This document shows positions 24,827-32,572 of a DNA stretch of 64,000 bases, piece by piece. The first letter of the stretch is position 1. Each line of letters opens with the position of its first letter. The stretch is from Evansella sp. AB-P1 (GTDB lineage Bacteria > Bacillota > Bacilli > Bacillales > Salisediminibacteriaceae): positions 62,001-126,000 of the forward strand of contig NZ_JARUKY010000011.1 in assembly GCF_029688925.1 (NCBI RefSeq), read 5' to 3'. Made by a program: the position numbers and the translations under genes. The notes under the pieces were generated by a model. That model had not been told where the DNA came from. It worked only from the letters and a program-made list of their open reading frames with translations, and did not search any database.

Positions 24827-25399
24827 ATGCTTTCAAATTTATGTGTCTTTTGTGGATCAAGTTTTGGAAATAATTTAATGTATACGAATGAAGCGATTAA
24901 ACTAGGAAGTTTATTACCTAGTAGAAATATACGGTTAATTTATGGAGGCGGAAATCACGGATTAATGGGGGAATTAGCAAGAGCATCCATGAATAATAAT
25001 GGAGAGGTCATTGGAATAATACCGCAAAAATTACACGAAACAGCTGAGCATACAAAATTAACAGAGTTAGTAGTCGTTAATTCCATGCATGATAGGAAAG
25101 CAAAAATGTATGAAATGTCCGATGGGTTTATTGCTCTTCCTGGAGGCATTGGAACACTTGAGGAATTAACAGAATGCCTAACATGGAAGCAGATAGGGTA
25201 TCATCAGAAGCCTATTGGCATATTAAACATTAATGGTTTTTATGACAAGTTAAAAGCTCTTTTTCAATTTCAAATCGATGAAGGATTTCTTAGTCAAGAA
25301 TTAATTGATACATTAATTGTTTCAGAGGGTTCATATGATTTATTAGATAAAATGGAACAAAATAAAGTATACACAACAAAGAAAATGGAACTTCAATAG
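24827..25399 (+). CDS. LOG family (TIGR00730) phosphoribohydrolase
   Basis: A 190-residue Rossmann protein of the LOG/YvdD family, which cleaves nucleoside 5'-monophosphates (cytokinin riboside monophosphates in plants) to base and ribose 5-phosphate. Starts LCVFCGSSFG, then YGGGNHGLMGELA and PGGIGTLEELTE, the PGGxGTxxE active-site motif. I choose ATG 24827 (GGAGG eight bases upstream) over GTG 24812. Monocistronic. The physiological substrate in Bacillus is not established. Confidence 0.9.
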   Translation: MLSNLCVFCGSSFGNNLMYTNEAIKLGSLLPSRNIRLIYGGGNHGLMGELARASMNNNGEVIGIIPQKLHETAEHTKLTELVVVNSMHDRKAKMYEMSDGFIALPGGIGTLEELTECLTWKQIGYHQKPIGILNINGFYDKLKALFQFQIDEGFLSQELIDTLIVSEGSYDLLDKMEQNKVYTTKKMELQ

Positions 25400-25434
25400 G
25401 GATATTAAAGGAAAAAAATTAACGACTAATACAA

Positions 25435-25465
25435 AATAGGATGTACACAATTAGTACATCCTATT
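25435..25465. terminator. Hairpin after the LOG gene
   Basis: AATAGGATGTAC and GTACATCCTATT form a perfect 12-bp stem with a 7-base loop. The T-tract is poor on the plus strand and slightly better on the minus strand. Confidence 0.5.
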
Positions 25466-25523
25466 GCATTAGTTCCTTAAACCTCATTTATGTACAGATA
25501 CTCTCATCCGTTTTCATTTTAGG

Positions 25524-25772
25524 TTAACCGATTCTCTCTTCATTATTATCCATTTCTACTATTGCACGTTTACTTAAAACTTCAGAAATAGAATTATTTT
25601 TAATTAAATAATGAAAATGTTCCATTGGCATAGTCCCATGACCTTTTCCATTTTCTAATGAAAATTGGATACTTCTTTCATTTACACGCAAGATTGTTAA
25701 TGTATTCGAAGAAAAAAAATTCTTTTTTGATTCCTTACTAATAGAATAAATTAACCCTTGTTCCATTTTCAT
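25524..25772 (-). CDS. Hypothetical protein, 82 aa
   Basis: A short cytoplasmic protein (MKMEQGLIYSISKESKKNFF...) with AAAGGGG eight bases before ATG 25772. It has alternating hydrophobic residues in the middle (TLTILRVNERSIQFSLE) that look like a beta hairpin, then PMEHFHYLIKNNSIS. Not recognised. Isolated between two plus-strand genes. Confidence 0.6.
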   Translation of the reverse strand: MKMEQGLIYSISKESKKNFFSSNTLTILRVNERSIQFSLENGKGHGTMPMEHFHYLIKNNSISEVLSKRAIVEMDNNEERIG

Positions 25773-26056
25773 TATTCAACCCCTTTTTCGAATATATACG
25801 AAAAGTATTCCCAATGATCTTTTTATTATTAATAGATAGTAAAATTTATACCAATGCAACTTGGTCCATCCTGGTGCACTAACTACTTGCATTGGAAGTC
25901 TTCAAATTAAACATTCGTTTAAAAAATTGACGAAATGCTTAAACGAATGATTAAATAATAATCATTAGGAATGCTGCACTTATTCATCCATTTTTTCTCG
26001 GACATAACAAATTTGTTTCATACATAAACTAACCGAGAAAAAGGAGTTGATCAATC

Positions 26057-26239
26057 ATGAGTAGAGCAAGGAAGCAAAAAGCAAGGGATAAAAATAAAAG
26101 TAAATTACCACAAACACCGAGAAAAGACATTGCAACAGACGATAGTGATTTAGAAGTAGCAAAAGAGGTTGATGAACTGTATGAACTTAAAGCTAGACAA
26201 GGCTATTCCCCAACTAAGGTAATTCGAAAAGAAGAGTAA
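26057..26239 (+). CDS. YfhD-like small hydrophilic protein
   Basis: A 60-residue very charged protein without hydrophobic segments. RDKNKSKLPQTPR near the N-terminus matches the RDKNKxKLPQxP core of Bacillus YfhD-type proteins, and the C-terminal half is acidic (DDSDLEVAKEVDELYELKAR). Strong ribosome binding site GAAAAAGGAG before ATG 26057. Function unknown. An interspersed repeat begins three bases after the stop. Confidence 0.7.
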   Translation: MSRARKQKARDKNKSKLPQTPRKDIATDDSDLEVAKEVDELYELKARQGYSPTKVIRKEE

Positions 26240-26241
26240 TG

Positions 26242-26345
26242 GATATAAGAAAAGTGTAAGGCGTTCCAATTCCGACTAAGTACCGCCTACGTCCTGTAGG
26301 CAAGATCGTAATGTCGACACTCTGCCTCCTAGACACCTTCAATGC
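26242..26345 (+). repeat. Interspersed repeat family A, copy 1
   Basis: About 104 bases starting GATATAAGAAAAG and containing GCCTACGTCCTGTAGGCAA, TCGTAAT-TCGACA and CTGCCTCCTAGACAC. The reverse complement of 46824-46928 is highly similar over the whole length, including both ends. The core CTACGTCCTGTAG is itself nearly palindromic and GCCTAC/GTAGGC can pair. Intergenic, three bases after a small gene. Confidence 0.8.
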
Positions 26346-26452
26346 AAGGATTTTAATCCTTTTCTTTTAAAAACGTATGAGCCTTCTATTCTCTACCTTG
26401 AAGGCTCATGATATACAATGATAATTTATAATTTAGTGAAAGGAGTAATAAT

Positions 26453-26722
26453 ATGGACATATCAGAAGAAGCTACTATTTTTCTTAGAGAATTACTAACA
26501 AAACAAAATAAATCGTGCATTCGTATTGGTTATAATGAAAAAAGTACATGAGGGGCTTCAAAATTTAAACTAACTCTGGATGAGTTTAGAAAAGGTGACT
26601 ACATAAAAGAAACAAGAGGTTTTACGATAGTATATAGGGATGATTCAGCACATCATATTTGTAGACTACATATTACATACGAACAAGGTAAATTAAAATT
26701 AATTGATAAATCACTGACCTAA
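26453..26722 (+). pseudogene. HesB/IscA-like gene with in-frame TGA at the Cys/Sec position
   Basis: ATG 26453 with GAAAGGAG upstream opens an ORF of 90 codons to TAA 26720-26722, interrupted only by TGA 26549-26551 (codon 33). The product reads MDISEEATIFLRELL..., IRIGYNEKST-stop-GASKFKLTLDEF..., GFTIVYRDDSAH, GKLKLIDKSLT. This aligns with short HesB-like proteins in which a Cys, or selenocysteine in some anaerobes, stands just before G-x-S-x-x-L-x-LDE. A single base change from a Cys codon (TGC/TGT) gives TGA. The intact flanks argue for a recent mutation or for recoding. Confidence 0.65.
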
Positions 26723-26772
26723 AAAGTCCCTGCACAAATGTATTGCTTCTTAATAGTTATAGGCATATTTTA

Positions 26773-26822
26773 AAAAGTCGCATGAAATTTTCGTTTCGAA
26801 AAAATCATGCGACCTTCCTTTT
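26773..26822 (+). terminator. Terminator after the HesB-like gene
   Basis: GTCGCATGA (26777-26785) and TCATGCGAC (26805-26813), with flanking A/T pairs, form a stem followed by CTTCCTTTT. It also lies downstream of the convergent PfpI gene. Confidence 0.65.
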
Positions 26823-26852
26823 GATTCAATAATTTAAATGATACATGATGTA

Positions 26853-27362
26853 TTACGACAATTTTGCTAATATCTCTCTTACAAAGGCTGGTTCATCTTT
26901 TGGTGTACGTGAAGTCACTATATTTTCACTAACAACAACCTCTTCATCCTTGTATTCTGCACCAGCTAATTTTAGATCGTCTCGAATTCCAATAAAAGAA
27001 GTAGCAGTCTTTCCTTTTAGTACATCTGCACTAATCATTACTTGAGGACCATGACATATACCTGCTATTAATTTATTTTGGCTGTTTAATTCCTTAGTGA
27101 AACGAACAACATCTTCATTCACTCGTAACGCTTCTGGCGCACTGCCACCAGGTATAATTACTGCATCAAAATCATTCCCATTTACATCTGCAACAGCTAC
27201 CTCTGTGGTATAGGATACAGTCCCTTTTTTCCCTTCACAAACTGCCCCTTTTTCTAATCCAACAATAGTTGTTTCATGTCCCGCTTCCTTAACCGCTTCA
27301 TATGGTACCTTCATCTCTGAATCTTCATAATTTTTAGCTAATAAAAATGCTACTTTTGCCAT
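26853..27362 (-). CDS. DJ-1/PfpI family protein (general stress type)
   Basis: A 169-residue class I glutamine-amidotransferase-like protein of the PfpI group, similar to B. subtilis YfkM/YraA. The nucleophile elbow is AGICHGPQ with Cys103 and His104; Glu13 (NYEDSE) completes the site. These proteins work as glyoxalase/deglycase or chaperone-like stress proteins; the exact activity is disputed. GGGAGGAATATTAC precedes ATG 27362. Monocistronic. No sigma-B promoter was clearly seen. The following 312 intergenic bases (27363-27674) show nothing else. Confidence 0.9.
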   Translation of the reverse strand: MAKVAFLLAKNYEDSEMKVPYEAVKEAGHETTIVGLEKGAVCEGKKGTVSYTTEVAVADVNGNDFDAVIIPGGSAPEALRVNEDVVRFTKELNSQNKLIAGICHGPQVMISADVLKGKTATSFIGIRDDLKLAGAEYKDEEVVVSENIVTSRTPKDEPAFVREILAKLS

Positions 27363-27674
27363 GTAATATTCCTCCCATGAAATACAATTTATAAAGCGTT
27401 TTCATTATTACTATAAACTAGTACTCTATTAGTTTCAAAGATTTAACCATTTTCAGACGGAAATTAAAAACACTACGAAAAAATTTAACGGGTTTACTTG
27501 TGAGGTGTAAAACGTCAAATCGCAGATGAATACACATAGTAAATCACACAACTTTTACAACTGAAATCACATTATAATTCGCATATTAAAAACAGCACAA
27601 ATTCTTCGTCCGTTTCTTTCATATTTGCTTATCGAACGCATCCGTTAGTGCAATAGTTGAAAACTCCCTATCAA

Positions 27675-28121
27675 TCATTCTTTAATACTATCAAGCAAAA
27701 TATAACCAAAAATAACTCCAGTAATCGTTATGATGGAGGTGTCAAATGACGCTGATAATAACAAAGTGAACGGTAAAGTAAATGGAAAGAAAGCAGAGGA
27801 TATTCCCCATAAGAAGTGGCTAAAAGTAACATAAAAAGCGGGTATTCCGATTACAAGCAACTTCATGTAATCCAAACTCCATTTTCTTCCTTCTTTGATT
27901 TCTTTCACTAATATGGGTGCTCTCAAAAGCATGCCAATAATGACTGGGAACAATTGAAGATAAAGAGCATGGTGAACGTATACAAAATTATCTACTCGAA
28001 TAATGCTGTCATAATTTTGCGTGGATTGTCCTATTCTGTGCCCCAAATACATAACTCCCCCTATAATTATCGTCCATACAAGATAATATATGAAATGTTG
28101 CATATGAATCTTCTTTCTCAT
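27675..28121 (-). CDS. Four-helix membrane protein, hypothetical
   Basis: A 148-residue protein with hydrophobic segments at about residues 9-27, 48-66, 85-108 and 115-143, and basic residues in RAPILVKEIKEGRKW between helices 2 and 3. GGGGAGGTTAATAAA precedes ATG 28121. Forty bases separate it from the lipoprotein gene upstream (28163-28531) on the same strand, so they may form an operon. Family not recognised. Confidence 0.7.
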   Translation of the reverse strand: MRKKIHMQHFIYYLVWTIIIGGVMYLGHRIGQSTQNYDSIIRVDNFVYVHHALYLQLFPVIIGMLLRAPILVKEIKEGRKWSLDYMKLLVIGIPAFYVTFSHFLWGISSAFFPFTLPFTLLLSASFDTSIITITGVIFGYILLDSIKE

Positions 28122-28162
28122 TTTATTAACCTCCCCGTTAGCACCTTAACAACAATAATTTG

Positions 28163-28531
28163 TTACCTAACAAAGTCATCTATAATATCAACAACTTGTA
28201 AATAATTTAATTCAATTCCTCGAGAGTAACCTCCTTGTACTGGGTCAGTATACCAAGCGTTTATATTTTGACCAACTTCAAGGTCTTTAAAGGATATTTC
28301 GTCTTTTTCTTCATTAAAAAATGTAGATACATCCGTAATTATAAATGTAATTGTTGGGGCTGCGTATACATTATCAGCAGATACTTTGACTGCAGTATTC
28401 GCTTCATCAACATCAATGATATGACCAATCACATCTGTTTTTTCAAAATCTCTGTCAGGTTGAACGGTAGAACAAGCAATTAATAAAGAAAAGCTTATAA
28501 TAAAAACTAATGATTTGCTTATATAATTCAT
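28163..28531 (-). CDS. Small lipoprotein, OB-like
   Basis: A 122-residue lipoprotein. The signal peptide MNYISKSLVFIISFSLLIAC ends in the lipobox LLIAC, so the mature protein starts at Cys20 and is attached to the outer face of the membrane. The mature part alternates short beta stretches (DVIGHIIDVDEANTAVKV, IEVGQNINAWY-like) and resembles the small DUF3221-type or OB-fold lipoproteins of Bacillus; I am not certain of the family. GAGGGGG precedes ATG 28531. Probably transcribed with the membrane protein downstream. Confidence 0.75.
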   Translation of the reverse strand: MNYISKSLVFIISFSLLIACSTVQPDRDFEKTDVIGHIIDVDEANTAVKVSADNVYAAPTITFIITDVSTFFNEEKDEISFKDLEVGQNINAWYTDPVQGGYSRGIELNYLQVVDIIDDFVR

Positions 28532-28815
28532 CAGATTTCCCCCTCATCAATTATATTAGTAATCTTATTGTTAATTGAATACGGCATATTAGTATATCAA
28601 TTACCATCCACTTCCATTGGTTGTTATCATATATAAATTCTGTCTTTTCTCTACCTTCATTTTTTAGTGATTAGGTTTTATCGCTTAATCTGCTTCTTAC
28701 CTTAAACAACATTAGTCATAGGGATTATTAATCCCTTCTGTATGTTCGATAATGTGGTAAAAGATATCCAAATAACCATCTTTCTCCAACAGCGACAACG
28801 ACCTGTTAGTGAAAA

Positions 28816-29010
28816 TTAAAGGAACGTGTAATAGATAATTCCCGAAATCACTATCAGGGGAATAAAGAAAATACAAATAAACAGTAGAGACTTCTTATAA
28901 GCCTTGATATAAGAACGTAAATTCATCCCCTTATCTTCATTTGTAGCTAATTCCATTGCTAAGTAGACAATGACTAGCAACGCTATTCCAATAGCGATTA
29001 CCCAATTCAT
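28816..29010 (-). CDS. Small two-helix membrane protein
   Basis: A 64-residue protein. I start at ATG 29010 (MNWVIAIGIALL), preceded by TTGGAGGTGG; the longer open frame from 29064 has no ribosome binding site. Helices at about residues 2-18 and 38-60 flank a charged loop (TNEDKGMNLRSYIKAYKKS). Unknown function. Upstream, 29011-29394 contains only a terminator-like hairpin (29261-29302) and AT-rich sequence. Confidence 0.65.
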   Translation of the reverse strand: MNWVIAIGIALLVIVYLAMELATNEDKGMNLRSYIKAYKKSLLFICIFFIPLIVISGIIYYTFL

Positions 29011-29260
29011 TTCTACCACCTCCAAATTGTTGTGGAAATCTCCCCGTTTCTTTAAGTACATCACTTCATAAAATCTGTAAATATCTCTAGTCTATTTTAA
29101 CATAAATATCCAAATCCTTTTCTTTCACATTAGAATTCACATGGCAAATCACATCAAAATCACAAGTAGGAAATATTTATTTCCACTTATGCGAATAGTG
29201 GTGTGAATTACTGTGTGATTTCCTGCATGTTTAACAATAAAACACTGATATAACAACAAA

Positions 29261-29302
29261 AAAACACATGTGATTCTTTCTGTAAAATCGCATGTGTTTT
29301 TG
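29261..29302. terminator. Bidirectional terminator-like hairpin
   Basis: AACACATGTGAT pairs with ATCGCATGTGTT (one G-U) around a 12-base loop; A-run before, TTTTT after. It lies downstream of the HAD gene, which is read on the minus strand. Confidence 0.65.
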
Positions 29303-29394
29303 CTTTTGAATTATTTGTTTGCACACCTGAAGTAAAACCGTTAGAAAAAATTCGTAATGTTTTTATAAAGTTAGTTTAGTTTAATTATTGAGAC

Positions 29395-30183
29395 TCATTT
29401 ATTTAATTCATCTAATATTGAATAAAGTTCTTCTAAATGTGTTATTTCATAAGTAGGAATTACCTCGTTACGTTCTTTATTATGTCTATTTAACCAAACG
29501 GATTTAATTCCTACACGACTAGACCCTAATATATCAGTCATCAAATTATCTCCCACCATGATAACTTCATCTTTATTTAATTCCATAAGAGATAAAGCGT
29601 GTTCAAATATAGTCGGATCCGGCTTCCCTCTTCCAAATGCACCAGAAATGACAATCTGATCAAAATATGGAACAAGTTCTGGCGTGATATCAAGCTTCGT
29701 ATTTTGTAAATCAGGAGAACCATTTGTTAATAGTAATAATTTGTATTCATCATTTAATTTATCTAACACCTTAAACGTTTCGTCATAAACATGAGGTTTT
29801 TGACGTCGTTCTTTAGGAAATCGTTCTGCTAGTTCTTCTCCAAATCCAGGATCGTCTATTCCTAACTCTAGTAATCCCTTTGTCCATGCATCCTTACGGT
29901 AGGTAGGAACTTTGTCTTTCATTTTTCTGAAGTTATCGTCATCGTCTAAGAAATTACCCCACAGTCCTTCAAATGGATTAATTCCAATCATTTGAGTAAA
30001 ATCATAAAAATCATAAGATGAATATAAATCCCTTGCATGTTTGCGAACAGTTTCTTCTAACTTCTCTGGATCAACATCATATTTTGTTTGTGCATATTCA
30101 CACGTAGCCTCAAAGGCATCCTTAATACTCTTCTGATCCCAAAGTAGTGTATCATCTAAGTCAAAAAATATTGCTTTAATCAT
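29395..30183 (-). CDS. HAD family phosphatase
   Basis: A 262-residue haloacid-dehalogenase-type hydrolase, YjjG/subfamily I. Motif I is DLDDTL (residues 8-13, nucleophile Asp8, acid Asp10), motif II is LLTNGSP, motif III is the Lys in GKPDPTIF and motif IV is MVGDNLMTDI. A helical cap domain lies between motifs I and II (about residues 15-120). Expected to dephosphorylate small phosphorylated metabolites. GGGGTG precedes ATG 30183. Divergent from uvsE. Confidence 0.9.
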   Translation of the reverse strand: MIKAIFFDLDDTLLWDQKSIKDAFEATCEYAQTKYDVDPEKLEETVRKHARDLYSSYDFYDFTQMIGINPFEGLWGNFLDDDDNFRKMKDKVPTYRKDAWTKGLLELGIDDPGFGEELAERFPKERRQKPHVYDETFKVLDKLNDEYKLLLLTNGSPDLQNTKLDITPELVPYFDQIVISGAFGRGKPDPTIFEHALSLMELNKDEVIMVGDNLMTDILGSSRVGIKSVWLNRHNKERNEVIPTYEITHLEELYSILDELNK

Positions 30184-30350
30184 TATGTAAGCACCCCTAA
30201 ACGAAATAATTTCTGAAAACTTTGCTCATGTAATCAAAATTACATTAATTTCAACACGAAGTAAATAGATTTTCACTATCTTTCATATTACAAGCTGAAA
30301 ATTCTCATAATAATACAGTTATACATTACAAAAATATAGGAGTTTTATAA

Positions 30351-31232
30351 ATGCGGTTAGGATATGCTTGCATCAACTTATCATTACCAACGAAATTTAA
30401 AACGTGTCGTCTAGCTACCTTTTATCAAAGAGGTCCTTCGATTATAAAAGAATTAAGCGTACATAACCTACAAAATGTATTAGCTGCTTTAGAATGGAAT
30501 CGTTCCCACAACATTCTATTTTATCGAATGAGTACCGGCATTGTGCCATTAGGTAGTCACGAAAAAATGACTTGGGATTGGTGGAATGATGAAGATATAC
30601 TTCAATTAACAAAACAAATTAAAAAGTACAAAGATAAATACAATATGCGTTTATCCATGCATCCAGGTCAATTTACCTTGCTGAATACACCAAAGGAAGA
30701 TGTTTTAGAACGATCCATCGCTGACTTAGAGTACCATGATAAGCTCTTACAGCTTGTAGGTGGAACAGATATGATTATTCATGGTGGTGGTGAATATGGC
30801 AATCTGGATCTAGCAAAGGCACGCTTTATCGAAAACTATAAGAAATTGTCCTCAAGTATTAAAAGGAAACTACGATTAGAAAATGATGATCGTACATACA
30901 CGTTATCGGATGTAATTGATATTTATAAGGAGAGCAGTATCCCTATATGCTTCGATATCCATCATCACAACTGTAACAATCCTGATCAACCTATAGAATT
31001 ACTATTAGATCATGTATTTACATCTTGGGACAAAGTAGGAATCCCGAAAGTTCATATTAGCTCTGGGAAAGAACACATAAATGATCGTCGTCATCATGAT
31101 TACGTTTTTGAAAAAGACTTCTTATCCCTCCTGTCAGTATTAAAGGATAAGGATGTTGATATTATGGTAGAAGCTAAAATGAAAGAATTAGCTGTGTTAA
31201 AAATACAAAAAGAAGTGTATAAGAAATTATAA
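30351..31232 (+). CDS. uvsE: UV damage endonuclease UvsE
   Basis: A 293-residue UvdE/UvsE TIM-barrel endonuclease that nicks DNA 5' of UV photoproducts, an alternative to nucleotide excision repair. It starts RLGYACINLSLP, a family signature. Metal ligands are recognisable in MHPGQF, HGGGEYG, LRLENDD, DIHHHN and VHISSG. This gene is common in spore formers, where UV repair on germination matters. ATAGGAG lies before ATG 30351. It overlaps the convergent MFS gene by six bases at its end. Confidence 0.95.
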   Translation: MRLGYACINLSLPTKFKTCRLATFYQRGPSIIKELSVHNLQNVLAALEWNRSHNILFYRMSTGIVPLGSHEKMTWDWWNDEDILQLTKQIKKYKDKYNMRLSMHPGQFTLLNTPKEDVLERSIADLEYHDKLLQLVGGTDMIIHGGGEYGNLDLAKARFIENYKKLSSSIKRKLRLENDDRTYTLSDVIDIYKESSIPICFDIHHHNCNNPDQPIELLLDHVFTSWDKVGIPKVHISSGKEHINDRRHHDYVFEKDFLSLLSVLKDKDVDIMVEAKMKELAVLKIQKEVYKKL

Positions 31233-32450
31233 TTCCTTTTGAAAAATTGTACGGCTCCGTCCCGCACCCATACCTACTATTACCATAACAATAACAATAA
31301 ATAAAAAAATGAATAAAGGTATTGCAACAGAGTTGGTAATATCTAGAAGATATCCGATAAGGAATGGGCCAATTGCTGCAAAGCTGTATCCTACTGATTG
31401 GGCCATGCCTGATAATTGAGCTGCTTGGCTAGCATTAGCAGCTCTTAATCCAAGTAAAGTAAGCGCTAGACTTATGGCAGAACCTTGCCCTAGCCCTATA
31501 AGAATGATAGCAAATAGAGTAAAAATAACATTATTAGTAGTTAAAAGGATCATTAAACCAGTTACGTAGAGTGTACCAATCATAAGTACTATACCTTGTT
31601 GATTTCTTAACCGATCTGCGAATATAGGAGTAAAGAATGCCATCGGTAGACCAGCAATTTGCATTATCGAAAGCATCCAGCCCGCTACAGTAATGCTAAC
31701 ATTCCCTCCACTAAGGATTTCTGGAAGCCACGCTATCATGCAATAAAACAAAAAGGATTGAAACCCCATGAATATGGTTACTTGCCAAGCTATTTTAGAT
31801 TTCCATATGGATGAATTAGACTCAGCATGGGTAGGTTCTATCTTAAAGCTTTTATTCTGAGAACGATAATGAAGCTGTGGTATCCAAAACAAAACTGCCG
31901 CTACTGCTAGTACACTCCATATTAATAACGTTTGTTGCCAATTCAAATGAAAAATATTCGCAATAGGAATAGTCAATCCTGATCCTAGAGCTGCAAATCC
32001 TGACATAGAAGTAGTATAAATTGCCGTTAAAAGACCTATATTTTCAGGGAATCTATTTTTTACAATACTCGGTAGTAACACATTAGAAATAGCAATCCCA
32101 ATGCCTACTAATGCAGTTCCAATAAACAAAAATGAAATAAATCCTGTTGATCGTATAATCATCCCAGTAATTAACGTACATAAACCTGCAAATACCATCC
32201 ATTCGTTACTGTAGCGATAACCTAGCTTTGGAGCTACTAGTGAAAAAAATGCAAACGAAAGCAGTGGAATCGTAGTAATTAAACCCGCAATACCATTAGA
32301 GATAGTTAAGTCTGTTCTTATATAACCAATTAAAGGACCTACGGAAGTAATAGCAGGCCTCAAATTAAATGACACAAAAAGAATTCCTACTATCAATAAA
32401 ATCTTATTAACGGTAATAATTTTAGGTTTTATTAATGGTTGACTTTCCAC
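31227..32450 (-). CDS. MFS transporter, CynX/NimT family
   Basis: A 407-residue 12-helix major facilitator. FNLRPAITSVGPLIG near the start is the CynX (cyanate/2-nitroimidazole) family signature, and the loop SNEWMVFAG and GFITSLFI-like helices agree. Substrate unknown. The start is GTG 32450, eight bases after AAAGGGG. It ends inside the last codons of uvsE on the other strand. A hairpin (32476-32509) separates it from the upstream hydrolase gene. Confidence 0.87.
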   Translation of the reverse strand: MESQPLIKPKIITVNKILLIVGILFVSFNLRPAITSVGPLIGYIRTDLTISNGIAGLITTIPLLSFAFFSLVAPKLGYRYSNEWMVFAGLCTLITGMIIRSTGFISFLFIGTALVGIGIAISNVLLPSIVKNRFPENIGLLTAIYTTSMSGFAALGSGLTIPIANIFHLNWQQTLLIWSVLAVAAVLFWIPQLHYRSQNKSFKIEPTHAESNSSIWKSKIAWQVTIFMGFQSFLFYCMIAWLPEILSGGNVSITVAGWMLSIMQIAGLPMAFFTPIFADRLRNQQGIVLMIGTLYVTGLMILLTTNNVIFTLFAIILIGLGQGSAISLALTLLGLRAANASQAAQLSGMAQSVGYSFAAIGPFLIGYLLDITNSVAIPLFIFLFIVIVMVIVGMGAGRSRTIFQKEL

Positions 32451-32475
32451 ATGTATTACCCCTTTTATATGAGTG

Positions 32476-32509
32476 AAGCTCTAGCGTGTTAGGTAAACAC
32501 ACTAGAGCT
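32476..32509 (-). terminator. Hairpin between hydrolase and MFS genes
   Basis: GAGCTCTAGTGTGTT and AACACGCTAGAGCT pair on the minus strand around a 5-base loop. It lies after the stop of the 743-aa hydrolase gene and before the MFS ribosome binding site. The T-tract is weak. Confidence 0.5.
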
Positions 32510-32572
32510 CCATTAATTATGGATCTGAATCAAACTTGTTTTCCCTTGACTACAAAAGTTTCCAAGGGTATT

